Below are positions 1 through 8,241 of a stretch of DNA of 15,895 bases, one piece after another. The position numbers were made by a program, and so were the translations under genes. Source of the DNA: Chloroflexota bacterium (lineage in GTDB: Bacteria; Chloroflexota; Dehalococcoidia; DSTF01; JACRBR01); contig JACRBR010000175.1 in assembly GCA_016213125.1 (NCBI GenBank), positions 1 through 15,895 on the forward strand. Reading direction: 5' to 3'. Every line of letters begins with the position of its first letter. Position 1 is the first letter of the stretch. Below the pieces are notes generated by a model. That model was not told the DNA's origin, did not search any database, and saw only the letters and a list, made by a program, of their open reading frames with translations.

Positions 1-2
1 GC

Positions 3-350
3 GGCGAGCTGGACGGCGCGCGAATCCTCGGTCCCCGGACGATCGAGCTGATGACGAAAAACCACCTGGCGGGCGGACGCGACCTGACGTCGATGGCGAT
101 GGGCGCGTTCTCCGAGACGGCGTACGAGGGCGTGGGGTTCGGGCTGGGGTTTGCGATGACGCTGAGCGCGGTGGACGCGGGATCGCCGAGCGAGGGCGAC
201 TACTACTGGGGCGGGGCGGCGTCGACGATCTTCTGGGTGGACCCAAAGGAAGATCTCGTGGCGATCTTCATGACGCAGCTGATGCCGTCGGCCACGTTCA
301 ACTTCCGCGGGCAGCTGCGCAGCATCATCTACTCGGCGATCGAAGACTGA
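3..350 (+). CDS. Serine hydrolase, class C beta-lactamase family (3' end only)
   Basis: The gene is cut by the left edge of the window. The open frame runs from base 3 to a TGA at 348-350, leaving about 115 C-terminal residues. The tail, with a YYWGGAAST stretch followed by FWVDPKEDLVAIFMTQLMPS, is the end of a class C beta-lactamase/family VIII esterase fold. The WGG sits where the third active-site motif (KTG in beta-lactamases, WGG or HTG in the esterases) is expected. The catalytic SxxK and YxN motifs lie outside the window, so I cannot say whether this is an esterase, a peptidase or a beta-lactamase. WGG favours esterase-like members. The ATG at base 51 is an internal methionine, not the start. 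The gene converges on ssuD across a 180-base gap. Confidence 0.82.
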   Translation, partial: GELDGARILGPRTIELMTKNHLAGGRDLTSMAMGAFSETAYEGVGFGLGFAMTLSAVDAGSPSEGDYYWGGAASTIFWVDPKEDLVAIFMTQLMPSATFNFRGQLRSIIYSAIED

Positions 351-370
351 CGCGGACTCCCAGACCCGCC

Positions 371-494
371 CAGCAGGGTGTTGAAGAAGAGCGTGGCGCC
401 GTCCGCGTGGAAGGGGCGGTGTTCTTCCGAACCTGGCTGCGCGGGCTGAAAGCCCGCGCTACGGTATCGAGAGGGCTTCTTCAATATCCTGCTA
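371..494. repeat. MITE-like or REP-like element with imperfect terminal inverted repeats
   Basis: The 19-base arm at 371-389 (CAGCAGGGTGTTGAAGAAG) is matched in inverted orientation by 476-494 at 16 of 19 positions. Two of the three mismatches would be G-U wobbles in RNA. Inside lies a perfect 9-bp palindrome (439-447 with 451-459, loop GAA). A further 7-bp hairpin (512-518 with 523-529) lies just outside, beside the ssuD stop. No reading frame in it looks coding. It fills the gap between two converging genes, where small non-autonomous repeat elements often settle. No transposase is present. Whether the element is multicopy cannot be judged from one window, so the mobile-element reading is inference. 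Confidence 0.45.
439..459. terminator. Perfect 9-bp hairpin, possible bidirectional terminator
   Basis: GCGCGGGCT (439-447), loop GAA, AGCCCGCGC (451-459) forms a GC-rich stem between the converging hydrolase gene and ssuD. There is no T-tract on either side, so it is not a classical intrinsic terminator. It may simply be the core of the surrounding repeat element. Confidence 0.35.
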
Positions 495-530
495 GACCGG
501 CGGAGGACGACGGCGCAGCAGGCTGCGCCC

Positions 531-1682
531 CTACCGTGCGGCAACGCGGATGTCGCGGACGCGGGGAATGATCTCCTCACCGACTGTGTACGCCTCTTCG
601 AGGTGCGGGTAGCCGGAGAGAATGAAGGTGTCGAGTCCCAGCGCGGCGTACTCGCGGATGCGCTCGGCGACCTGGTCGTAGCTGCCGACGAGCGCCGTAC
701 CCGCACCGCCGCGGACAAGGCCGATGCCGGACCACAGGTTGGGCGCGACGGCGAGCGCCTTCATATCGAGCTTGCCGTTGTGCAGGGCGACCATCCGCTG
801 CTGCCCGACAGACTCCTGGCGCGAGAAACGCCGCTGCGCGATCTCGATGTGCTCCTGCGACATGGTGCTCAGCAGGCGCTCGGCCTCGGCCCAGGCGTCT
901 TCCTCGCGGACGCGGGCGATGACGTGGAGGCGGATACCGAAGCGCAGCACGCGCCCCTGCCCCGCGGCGAGCGCACGCATCTTCGTCACGCGCTCGGCCA
1001 CCCAGGCGGGCGGCTCGCCCCACAGCAGGTAGTGGTCGACGTGCTTTGCCGCCACCTGCTCAGCCGGCGCGGACGCGCCACCGAAGTAGATGGCCGGGCG
1101 GACCATGCCGGGATCCTCGGCGGGCGATAGCGCGTCGCGGGTGGGCTTCCGAAGTCCCGCGCCCTCCACATGGTAGTGCTTGCCCTCGAAGGCGAAGGGC
1201 TTCGGATCCCAGCAGCGGCGAAAGACCTCCAGGAATTCGTCCGTGCGCTCGTATCGCGCGTCGTGATCGAGGAAGTCGCCGTAGCTGCGCTGCTCGGCCG
1301 GATCGCCGCCCGTGACGATGTTGATGAGCGTGCGTCCGCGGGTGATGCGCTGCAGCGTGGCCGTCATCTGGGCGGCCAGCGTCGGCAGGATGAATCCGGG
1401 GCGGAAGGCCACAAGGAAGCGCAGGCGCTCGGTGTCTGCGGCAAGGGCGGCGCAGACCAGCCATGCATCCTCGCACTGGATGCCCGTCGGCGTGAGGACT
1501 CCGGCGAAGCCGAGCCGGTCGGCAGCGCTGGCGATCTGGCGCAGGTAGCCGATATCGGGGCTACGCGATCGGGAGTCCTCCGGCTTTCGGGCGGGATCGG
1601 GGAAGAAGTCGAGGACCGAGCGCCCGTCACCGGTCGTGGGAAGGAACCAGTGCACATCGATGGGTCGGCTATCTTCGGACAA
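531..1682 (-). CDS. ssuD: FMNH2-dependent alkanesulfonate monooxygenase (SsuD-like, LLM class)
   Basis: The 383-residue protein belongs to the bacterial luciferase-like (LLM) flavin monooxygenases. In SsuD the enzyme uses FMNH2 and O2 to cleave alkanesulfonates to aldehyde and sulfite, releasing sulfur for growth. It matches SsuD along its length: HWFLPTTGDG at 11-20, TGIQCEDAWLV with the conserved Cys70, GIRLHVI with Arg251 and His253, SVGQQRMVALHNGK near 291, the lid motif GLVRGGAGTALVG with Arg324, and SGYPHLEEAY with Tyr358. It has extra loops near 30-42 and 178-195 relative to the E. coli enzyme. The start is TTG (1682-1680), preceded by a good GGGAGAAG ribosome site, and there is no ATG before residue 106. 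No flavin reductase (ssuE) or transporter (ssuABC) lies beside it, so reduced flavin must come from elsewhere. A related sulfone monooxygenase specificity is possible. Confidence 0.9.
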   Translation of the reverse strand: MSEDSRPIDVHWFLPTTGDGRSVLDFFPDPARKPEDSRSRSPDIGYLRQIASAADRLGFAGVLTPTGIQCEDAWLVCAALAADTERLRFLVAFRPGFILPTLAAQMTATLQRITRGRTLINIVTGGDPAEQRSYGDFLDHDARYERTDEFLEVFRRCWDPKPFAFEGKHYHVEGAGLRKPTRDALSPAEDPGMVRPAIYFGGASAPAEQVAAKHVDHYLLWGEPPAWVAERVTKMRALAAGQGRVLRFGIRLHVIARVREEDAWAEAERLLSTMSQEHIEIAQRRFSRQESVGQQRMVALHNGKLDMKALAVAPNLWSGIGLVRGGAGTALVGSYDQVAERIREYAALGLDTFILSGYPHLEEAYTVGEEIIPRVRDIRVAAR

Positions 1683-1867
1683 GGTCTCTTCTCCCGGCCG
1701 GATTCAGGGTGCGGTCTCGATCTTAGCGGCTGCTGCGCTTGAGCGAGAGCCCTCCGCCACCTCGCGGCAATGGCTGGATCGCGGCTCGCCGGCTCATGCG
1801 AGAATTGCCACGAATCGCGACAGTACGTGTCGCATATGAGGGGTACAGTGGCCACGGAGGGAGACGG
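1683..1867. promoter_or_regulatory. Divergent ssuD/addB intergenic region with a 17-bp dyad
   Basis: These 185 bases separate the two divergent starts. Codon third positions in the addB frame at 1796-1867 are only about half G/C, far below the gene body, so the stretch is most likely leader rather than coding. At 1817-1833 is the dyad GCGACA-N5-TGTCGC, centred about 43 bases before the addB start, a plausible operator site. It does not fit the known LexA consensus of either Gram-positive or proteobacterial type. I see no convincing -35/-10 pair on either strand. Confidence 0.3.
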
Positions 1868-4819
1868 TTGCCAGACGCCGAAGGCATGTTGGAATTCATC
1901 GCGGCCTCGCGCGCGCAGGATCCCCTGGCGCCCGTGACCGTGATCGCGCCGTCGCACGCGGCGGCGCTGCAGCTCCGGCGACGGCTGGCGGAGCGCGGGC
2001 CATTCGCCGCCGTGCGGTTCGAGCCACTCGCGCGCATCGCAGAGCTGATAGCCGCTGGAGCACTCGCCGCACAGGGACGGACGCCCCTCGCCCGGCCTAT
2101 CGGCGACTACGTTGCGGAGGAGGTGGCGCGGGAGTCGCGCGGGACGCTGGCTGGCGTCAGCGATCTTCCGGGATACGCCCGAGTCCTGCGCCGGCTGTTC
2201 CAGCGGCTGCGGCGAGGTGGCATCCGGACACCAAGCGACATACAGGAAGCCCGGATGGGGCACCTGCCAGAGGTGGTGCGGCTGTTCGGGCGGTTCCGCG
2301 AGCGGACCGCCGCGTTCTACGACGCCGAGGACCTGCTCGATGCCGCGGCCGAGACCGTGCGCAGCGGACGAGCCGGCATCATGGACGAGCTGGGCTCCGT
2401 GTATGTGTTCCCGTCGACCGTACGGTCGGCCGGCGGTGCGTCGTTCATCGAGGTGCTGCGCGAAGTGGCCCTGTGCACCGTGGTCGACGAAACGGCATCT
2501 GCCCCGAAGCAGCGCTTCGTGCTGGCGCCTGACGCGGCCAGCGAGGTGCGCGAGGCGGTCCGGGAGATCGTGTCCGCGCTGCAGGAAGGTGCGGAGCTGC
2601 ACGAGGTCGCGGTGTTGCACGGCGCGGATCCGGCCTATCCGCGCATGCTGCGGGAGGCGTTCGACCTGGCGAGCGTGCCGCCGGTCGGATTGCCGGGCAC
2701 GCCGCTCATCGAGACTGTGGCGGGCCAAGCGGTGCTGGGGCTGGTGGAACTGCCCGAGCGCGAGTACTCGCGCGCGGCGACGATGGACGCGCTGGGCATC
2801 GCGCCGCTGCGCCGGATGCTGCCGGGGCCGGACGGCACGGCGGTGGCAGCGCGGAACACCGCGTGGGACCGGCTGTCGCGCGAGGCGGGCATCACGCGCG
2901 GCATCGCTCGATGGAACTCCGGGTTGAGCGTGTTCATCGCGGAGCGCAACGCCAAACTCGATGCCGGCGACGACAGCGAATACGAAGGCAGGCGGCGGGC
3001 GATCGAGTTCGAGGTGGAGCAGGCGGGCGGGCTGCGGGCGGTGATCGATGAGCTGGCACGGCGTCTTGAGCCGCTGCGCGCAGCGCAGCCGGCCGACGAG
3101 TTCATCGCGACGCTGAAGAAGTTTGTGCAGGACTACTTCCAACGCGAAGCGGAAGGCCTGGATGCGGTGCTCGACGAGATCGATCAGCTCGGGACCGTGG
3201 CCGCGGTCGGTGGGACGTTCACGCTGGGGCAGTTCGCGCGGGCGCTGCGCGCAAACCTGGAGGCCGCGCACACGCGGGCGAGGAAGCTGGGTGACGGAGT
3301 CCTGGTCGCAGACTATCGCGCGGCAGACGGCATGCGGTTCAAGCATGTCGTGCTCTGCGGAGCCCGAGAGGGTGCGCTACCGGCCGGGCCCGGCGAGGAC
3401 GCGCTGCTAGAGGACCGGGTGTGGTCGCGGCTGCGGGAGACGCATCCCTACATCGAGGACGCCGCGCTGCGGATCGAGCGCGCGAGGCTGGCGGCGGATC
3501 GCGCGATCGCGGCGGGCGCCGAGACCCTCACGTGGTGCGCGCCACTGTACGAGGCGTCGGGCACGCGCGAGTACTACCCCTCGCCGCTGATGGTTGGCGC
3601 GGCACAGGCCTCCGATCCGGCGATACGCAGCGGGAGCGACCTGCGGCGTCACGGGCCGGCTACCTGGCTGCGGCGTGGTGCATCGCCGCTCGCGCTGCGG
3701 CTCATGGGACCGCCGGTCGACGCGGCGGAGGTGCGCCTGCGTGAAGCAGTGCTGGCACGCCAGCAGCACACACGAATCGATGCGGCTCATCCGCGATGGC
3801 CCGCGGTCGCGATGTGGCGGGCCCGAGGTGGGCTTGAGTTCTCGGCGTGGGACGGGAACGTTGCCGAACTCGCCCGCGAGCAGCCACTACACGTGACGGG
3901 CCGCGTCTCGCCGACGTCGCTGGAGGCGTATGGATCCTGCGGCTTCAAGTACTTCTGCCGCTCGGTGTTGCGGCTTCGCGCCGTCGAGGAGCCGGAGGAG
4001 CGGGAGATGATGGACGCCGCGACGCGGGGCACGCTCGTGCACGGGACACTGGAGGCGTTCTTCCGTGAGCAGCAGGCACGCGGCCGACCGCAACTGGGTG
4101 AGGAGTGGAAGGACACCGACCGCGCGCGGCTGTTCGAGATCCTCGACGCGCAGCTCGAAGCGGCGGAGGCGCGTGGCCAGCGCGGGATGGACGTGTTTGC
4201 CGACCACGAGCGCCGGACCCTGCGCGCCGACCTCGCGGAGTTCCTGGAGGCGGATAACGAGTACCGGCTCGAAACGGGGGCGATCCCGTCGGAGTTCGAG
4301 GTGGCGATCCCGGAGACGGAGATCGCGGGCGTGCGCCTGCGCGGATACGCGGACCGCATCGATCGCTCAGCGGACGGACGTCAGGCGTGGGTGATGGACT
4401 ACAAGACCGGGAGCGCGGAGGAGTTCAAGGGCATCGATGCTGATCCGCTGCTGGGAGGGACCAAGCTGCAGCTTCCGGCGTACCTGCTGGCCGTGCCGGA
4501 CGCCGAGGACGCGACGGCGTTCTACTGGTTCATCTCGCGGCGCGGCGGGTTCGAGAGAGTCGCGTACGCACGCACAGCCGAGGCCGAACAGCGGTTTCGC
4601 GAGACCGTGACCGCGATCGTCGACGGGATCGCCGCGGGCGCGTTCCCCGCGTCGCCCGGCGAGTACGACGAGTTCTACAACGGCTTCAAGAACTGCAAAT
4701 ACTGCGACTTCGACCGCATGTGCCCGCGCCGTCGCGACGACGCCTTCGGCGAGAAGGCCGGGGACGCCTCGATGCATCCGTGGCTGCTCGTCGAGCGCAC
4801 GGCGAAGGGGGAAGGGTGA
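1868..4819 (+). CDS. addB: AddB-like ATP-dependent nuclease subunit (PD-(D/E)XK, Fe-S)
   Basis: The 983-residue protein is the AddB-type partner of AddA, which resects double-strand breaks for homologous recombination. The nuclease domain is complete: His725 (GTLVHGTLEAFF), Asp829 (GYADRIDR), Asp844 and Lys846 (VMDYKTGS) and Gln868 (KLQLPAYLLA). The four Fe-S cysteines match AddB: Cys691 (YGSCGFKYF) and the terminal CX2CX5C of Cys943, Cys946 and Cys952. The N-terminal part keeps the degenerate UvrD-like outline, with a motif-V-like stretch around 479-510, but has no Walker A. I place the start at TTG 1868 because GGAGGGAG (1856-1863) precedes it at ideal spacing and GC-rich codon use begins there. 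The frame is open back to TTG 1739 and ATG 1796, which are less likely. The stop overlaps addA by 4 nt. Confidence 0.88.
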   Translation: MPDAEGMLEFIAASRAQDPLAPVTVIAPSHAAALQLRRRLAERGPFAAVRFEPLARIAELIAAGALAAQGRTPLARPIGDYVAEEVARESRGTLAGVSDLPGYARVLRRLFQRLRRGGIRTPSDIQEARMGHLPEVVRLFGRFRERTAAFYDAEDLLDAAAETVRSGRAGIMDELGSVYVFPSTVRSAGGASFIEVLREVALCTVVDETASAPKQRFVLAPDAASEVREAVREIVSALQEGAELHEVAVLHGADPAYPRMLREAFDLASVPPVGLPGTPLIETVAGQAVLGLVELPEREYSRAATMDALGIAPLRRMLPGPDGTAVAARNTAWDRLSREAGITRGIARWNSGLSVFIAERNAKLDAGDDSEYEGRRRAIEFEVEQAGGLRAVIDELARRLEPLRAAQPADEFIATLKKFVQDYFQREAEGLDAVLDEIDQLGTVAAVGGTFTLGQFARALRANLEAAHTRARKLGDGVLVADYRAADGMRFKHVVLCGAREGALPAGPGEDALLEDRVWSRLRETHPYIEDAALRIERARLAADRAIAAGAETLTWCAPLYEASGTREYYPSPLMVGAAQASDPAIRSGSDLRRHGPATWLRRGASPLALRLMGPPVDAAEVRLREAVLARQQHTRIDAAHPRWPAVAMWRARGGLEFSAWDGNVAELAREQPLHVTGRVSPTSLEAYGSCGFKYFCRSVLRLRAVEEPEEREMMDAATRGTLVHGTLEAFFREQQARGRPQLGEEWKDTDRARLFEILDAQLEAAEARGQRGMDVFADHERRTLRADLAEFLEADNEYRLETGAIPSEFEVAIPETEIAGVRLRGYADRIDRSADGRQAWVMDYKTGSAEEFKGIDADPLLGGTKLQLPAYLLAVPDAEDATAFYWFISRRGGFERVAYARTAEAEQRFRETVTAIVDGIAAGAFPASPGEYDEFYNGFKNCKYCDFDRMCPRRRDDAFGEKAGDASMHPWLLVERTAKGEG

Positions 4820-7545
4820 GCGAGGATCGCGACCGGTTCCGCAGGGAGTACGGTGACGTCCGGCGCGCGATCCGCGAGGACCTGGGATCGACCCTGTTCG
4901 TGGAGGCTGGCGCCGGGACGGGCAAGACCAGCGCGCTGGTCGACCGGGTGATCGCGCTGGTGCTGGCGGGCACTCCGGTCGAGCGCATCGTTGCCATCAC
5001 GTTCACAGAGAAGGCGGCCGCCGAGCTCAAGGACCGCATACGCGTGGCGCTCGAGGGCAGCCTGGCGGATGCGAGCACGCGCGACGCGGCCGAGGCGGCG
5101 TTACACGCGCTGGATCGCGCGCAGATCTCGACCATCCACGCCTTCGGGCTCTCGCTTATGAAGTCGTTTGCAGCAGAGACTGCGACGGACCCGTCATTCA
5201 CGGTACAGGACACCATGCTGGCGGAACGCCGCTTTGAGGAGCAGTGGCGGTTGTACCTGTCGACGCTGCACGAGGACGAGGCGGCCCGCGCCGCCATCGA
5301 TCGGGTGCTGGGACTGGGGCTGACAACCCGGAACCTGCAGACGTTGGCGGAAGAACTGGCACGACTGCCCGGGCTGGCGGCCGACCTGCGGCAGCGCCCG
5401 CCCGCAGAGGCCGAGGTCGCGTGGCCCGATCTGATGCAAATCGCCGAGAGCCTCGCGGCGTTACCACTGGACAACGCGCCACCCGGCGACAAGCTGCGAG
5501 CGCGGGCCGAGACGCTGCTGCACCTCGTGACGCGCCTGGCCGTGGCGGACGAAGGCGATCGAGAGGCGCTGCTCGCAAGCGGCGCCGGCGAACTCGAGAA
5601 AGGCGTGGGGACCACCGGGAGCAAACAGGTCTGGGGCCCACGCATCGATGCGCTCCGGGACGCTGTTGACGAGGCCAGGACCGCCCTGAACCGCACTCTC
5701 ACAGGCTGCCGGGCACAGGCGCTGGCCGACGTGCTGCGCTACGTGGTGCGATTTGTGGATGACGACGTACGCAACCGGCGGCGCGAGGGCACGCTGGTCT
5801 TCGATGATCTGATCCTCGGCCCGCGCGATGTCCTGCGTACGGAGGACGTGCGGCGGTCGCTGCGCGAGCGGTTCGATGTGCTGCTCATCGACGAGTTCCA
5901 GGACACGGACCCGCTCCAGGTCGAGATCGCGACAGCGTTCGGCAAGAACCCGGAGACCGGTCGCATTGACGCAGGCCGACTCTTCCTGGTTGGCGATCCC
6001 AAGCAGTCGATCTACCGGTTCCGGCGCGCCGATATGGTCGTGTACGCGCGGACAAAGGCGCTCGTCGAGGCGGCCGGCGAGAGGACGCTGTCGCTGGCCC
6101 TGAACCAGCGCTCACGGCCGGAGGTCGTCGACTGGGTGAACGGCGTGTTCGAGCCGGTTATGGGCGATGGATCGGCGCCGGAGGTCCAGCCGGCGTACGC
6201 CGCCATCCACGCAGAGCGCGCGACACCGCTGCACGGTCCCGGCGTCGCGACGATGGGCGGCCCGGTCGATGAGCCGGCCCGGGTTATGCGGCAACGCGAG
6301 GCCTCGGCGATCGCCGCGCAGTGCGCGGAGGCGCGCGGTTCGTGGGCGGTGGAGGACCGGGCTACACGGGAGGTGCGACCGGCTGCATATCGCGACATCG
6401 CCATCCTGCTCCCGACGCGGGTGGGCCTGGCGCCGCTGGAGCGCGCGTTGCAGCGGGCCGGCATCCCCTATCGGATCGAGGGCGGCAGCCTGATCTACCA
6501 GACGCAGGAGGTGCGCGACCTCATCAACTGCCTCGCCGCGATCGACGACCCCGCCGACGACGTCGCGATCGTGGCGGCGCTGCGCAGCGGGGCATTCGCG
6601 TGCTCGGACGTGGAGCTCGCGCGATACCGGCTGGCGGGCGGGCGATTCAACTACCTCGGGCGGGACGCCTCTGAAGGTGACGGCGCGATCGCCGAGGCGC
6701 TGCGCACGCTGCGCCGGTACCACGAGAGCCGCCACGCGGCGTCGTTCGCGGCGCTGGTCGAGCGATTTGTGGCGGAGCGGGGACAGGACGAGGTGGGGCT
6801 GCTGGTGCAGTCGAACCGCGACAGCTTCCGGCGGATGCGGTTCGTCGTGGAGCAGGCGCGCAAGTTCGAGGCGGCCGGGCCGGAGAGCCTGCGGTCGTTC
6901 GTCACCTGGATGGAGCGGCGAGCGGGGAGCGCGGCGCTGGACCACGAGGGCACCGGCCTGGACGACGACGAGGACGCCGTGCGGATCCTCACGGTACACG
7001 GCGCGAAAGGCCTTGAGTTCCCGATCGTGTTCGTGGCCGGGCTGAGCTGGGCGCCCTCGAACCTGCTGCCGGTGTTCACCACGGACCGCACGGACGGCAG
7101 TGTGGCGGTGCGGATCGGCGCGAAGACCCGGCACAACCTCTGCGAGGCCGGCGACGTCGCCCGCCTCCATGCGATCGAGAAGGCGCACGTGGAGGCCGAG
7201 TTCGCGCGGGTGCTGTACGTCGCAGCGACGCGGGCGCGCGACCATCTGGTGGTGTCGCTGTACCACTCCAGCAAGCGCGGCGGGAAGTCTGCGGCGAAGC
7301 TGTTGATCGACAACGGCGCCCGCGACCTGGCGGCGGAGCTCGCCGAGCTGCCCGCGGTGGAGGACGCACCGGCGACGCCGTTCGCGGACCTGCGAGTCGA
7401 CGCGGCCGGACCCGCGGCGACATTTGATGCGGACCGCGCCGCGCTTGTCGATCAACGGAAGACGCAGCGATACGCGAGCGCGACATCGCTGGGGAAGGGC
7501 GCGCTGGACAAGGACGAGCCGACGGACGAGACGGAGCCGTGGTAG
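4816..7545 (+). CDS. addA: AddA-type UvrD/Rep superfamily 1 helicase, ended by an internal TAG
   Basis: This 909-residue product is the helicase part of AddA, the ATP-driven 3'-5' motor of the AddAB break-resection complex. All superfamily 1A motifs are present: Walker A AGAGTGKT (31-38), Ia TFTEKAAAEL (62-71), Walker B LLIDEFQDTD (356-365), III GDPKQSIYRFR (393-403), IV LNQRSRP (429-435), V ILTVHGAKGLEF (724-735) and VI YVAATRARDH (801-810). The GTG start shares GTGA with the addB stop, so the two genes are translationally coupled, and purine-rich AGGGGGAAGG lies just before it. The TAG at 7543-7545 ends the frame at the joint between helicase and nuclease. The missing C-terminal nuclease follows in the same frame (next entry), so full-length AddA would have been about 1083 residues. 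The entry is certain as a helicase; whether the gene works as read is open. Confidence 0.9.
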   Translation: MSEDRDRFRREYGDVRRAIREDLGSTLFVEAGAGTGKTSALVDRVIALVLAGTPVERIVAITFTEKAAAELKDRIRVALEGSLADASTRDAAEAALHALDRAQISTIHAFGLSLMKSFAAETATDPSFTVQDTMLAERRFEEQWRLYLSTLHEDEAARAAIDRVLGLGLTTRNLQTLAEELARLPGLAADLRQRPPAEAEVAWPDLMQIAESLAALPLDNAPPGDKLRARAETLLHLVTRLAVADEGDREALLASGAGELEKGVGTTGSKQVWGPRIDALRDAVDEARTALNRTLTGCRAQALADVLRYVVRFVDDDVRNRRREGTLVFDDLILGPRDVLRTEDVRRSLRERFDVLLIDEFQDTDPLQVEIATAFGKNPETGRIDAGRLFLVGDPKQSIYRFRRADMVVYARTKALVEAAGERTLSLALNQRSRPEVVDWVNGVFEPVMGDGSAPEVQPAYAAIHAERATPLHGPGVATMGGPVDEPARVMRQREASAIAAQCAEARGSWAVEDRATREVRPAAYRDIAILLPTRVGLAPLERALQRAGIPYRIEGGSLIYQTQEVRDLINCLAAIDDPADDVAIVAALRSGAFACSDVELARYRLAGGRFNYLGRDASEGDGAIAEALRTLRRYHESRHAASFAALVERFVAERGQDEVGLLVQSNRDSFRRMRFVVEQARKFEAAGPESLRSFVTWMERRAGSAALDHEGTGLDDDEDAVRILTVHGAKGLEFPIVFVAGLSWAPSNLLPVFTTDRTDGSVAVRIGAKTRHNLCEAGDVARLHAIEKAHVEAEFARVLYVAATRARDHLVVSLYHSSKRGGKSAAKLLIDNGARDLAAELAELPAVEDAPATPFADLRVDAAGPAATFDADRAALVDQRKTQRYASATSLGKGALDKDEPTDETEPW

Positions 7546-8067
7546 CGCGGGCGCGGCGGAACGAACCTGGGGCGCGCCGTTCACGCCGCGATCCAGAGCC
7601 TCGCGCTGGACGCCGCCGGGGCGGATATCGATGCCTTCGCGCGCGCGCAGGCGGTCGCGGAGGCGATCCCGCACCGGGCGGAAGAGGTTGCGCGCCTCGT
7701 GCGGCGGGCGCTGGGGTCGGACGCGGCGCAGCGTGCACGTACTGCGAAGCGAGCACTGCGGGAGGTGCCGTTCGCCGCGCCGCGAAACAGCGTGATCGTC
7801 GAGGGCTTCGCCGACATGGTGATCGAAACGGACGACGGCATCGAGATCGTCGACTGGAAGACGGACCAGATCACGCCGAGCGAGGTGCAGGATCGCCTCC
7901 AGCAGTACGAACTGCAGGCGGGGCTGTACGTACTCGGTATCGAGGCGGCGACCGGGCGCAGGGTGACGCGCGTGACGTACGTGTTCGTGAGCGCGGGGGT
8001 GGAGGCATCGCCGGGGGAGCCGGATGCGCTCGCGCGCGCGGCGGAGGAACGCCTCACGCAGGCGTGA
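7546..8067 (+). pseudogene. addA: C-terminal nuclease domain of AddA, downstream of the in-frame TAG
   Basis: The frame of addA continues without indel from the TAG to a TGA at 8065-8067. It gives about 173 residues that form the PD-(D/E)XK nuclease of AddA: GTNLGRAVHAAIQ with His923, EGFADMVIE with Asp1000, IVDWKTD with Asp1013 and Lys1015, and LQQYELQAGLYV, numbered as full-length AddA. Every catalytic residue is intact and codon use is normal. No ATG, GTG or TTG occurs in frame before GTG 7699, and starting there would drop the His-bearing helix, so an independent nuclease gene is unlikely. The options are a very recent nonsense mutation, a sequencing or assembly error at one base, or UAG readthrough. 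I mark it as a broken gene part because the sequence as given does not permit ordinary translation of it. Confidence 0.8.
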
Positions 8068-8077
8068 CGGACGACGT

Positions 8078-8128
8078 ACCGGAGGCGGGTGTGACTGGCT
8101 GGAGCTGTGGACGGGGCTCCCCTCCGGT
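8078..8128. other. Nested inverted repeat between converging addA and the flippase-like gene
   Basis: ACCGGAGG (8078-8085) pairs perfectly with CCTCCGGT (8121-8128). Inside it GGAGC (8101-8105) pairs with GCTCC (8116-8120), and the two 3' arms are contiguous. It lies in the 174-base gap between two converging genes, so a transcription-ending role is possible, although there is no T-tract. Nothing else recognisable is present in 8068-8241. Confidence 0.3.
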
Positions 8129-8241
8129 TAGACCGCATCGGCCCCTTGAGGAACGCGCCACAGAGAATCCAGCGCACATCCGCGTGCGGCGGCGCCGTTG
8201 GGGCGGGAGCGCGAACGGTCATGAGCGGGGCTCCATCGAGA

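Noticed and set aside
1739..1867. Upstream extension of addB from TTG 1739 or ATG 1796, including a GYSGHGG stretch resembling a decayed Walker A
   Set aside because: Codon third positions there are only about half G/C, and the best ribosome site points to TTG 1868. The resemblance to a P-loop is weak, with no Lys.
1364..3346. A 660-codon open frame on the minus strand opposite addB and ssuD
   Set aside because: It is antisense to well-supported genes, is rich in Arg, Pro and His, and has no recognisable domain. Long antisense frames are expected in GC-rich DNA.
7543..7545. Pyrrolysine at the addA TAG
   Set aside because: There is no reason to expect pyrrolysine at a domain linker, and no pyl genes are in view. 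Mutation, error or ordinary readthrough are simpler.
7699..8067. An independent nuclease gene starting at GTG 7699
   Set aside because: It would lack the His-bearing first helix of the nuclease and has only a weak, distant ribosome site. It reads as the tail of addA.
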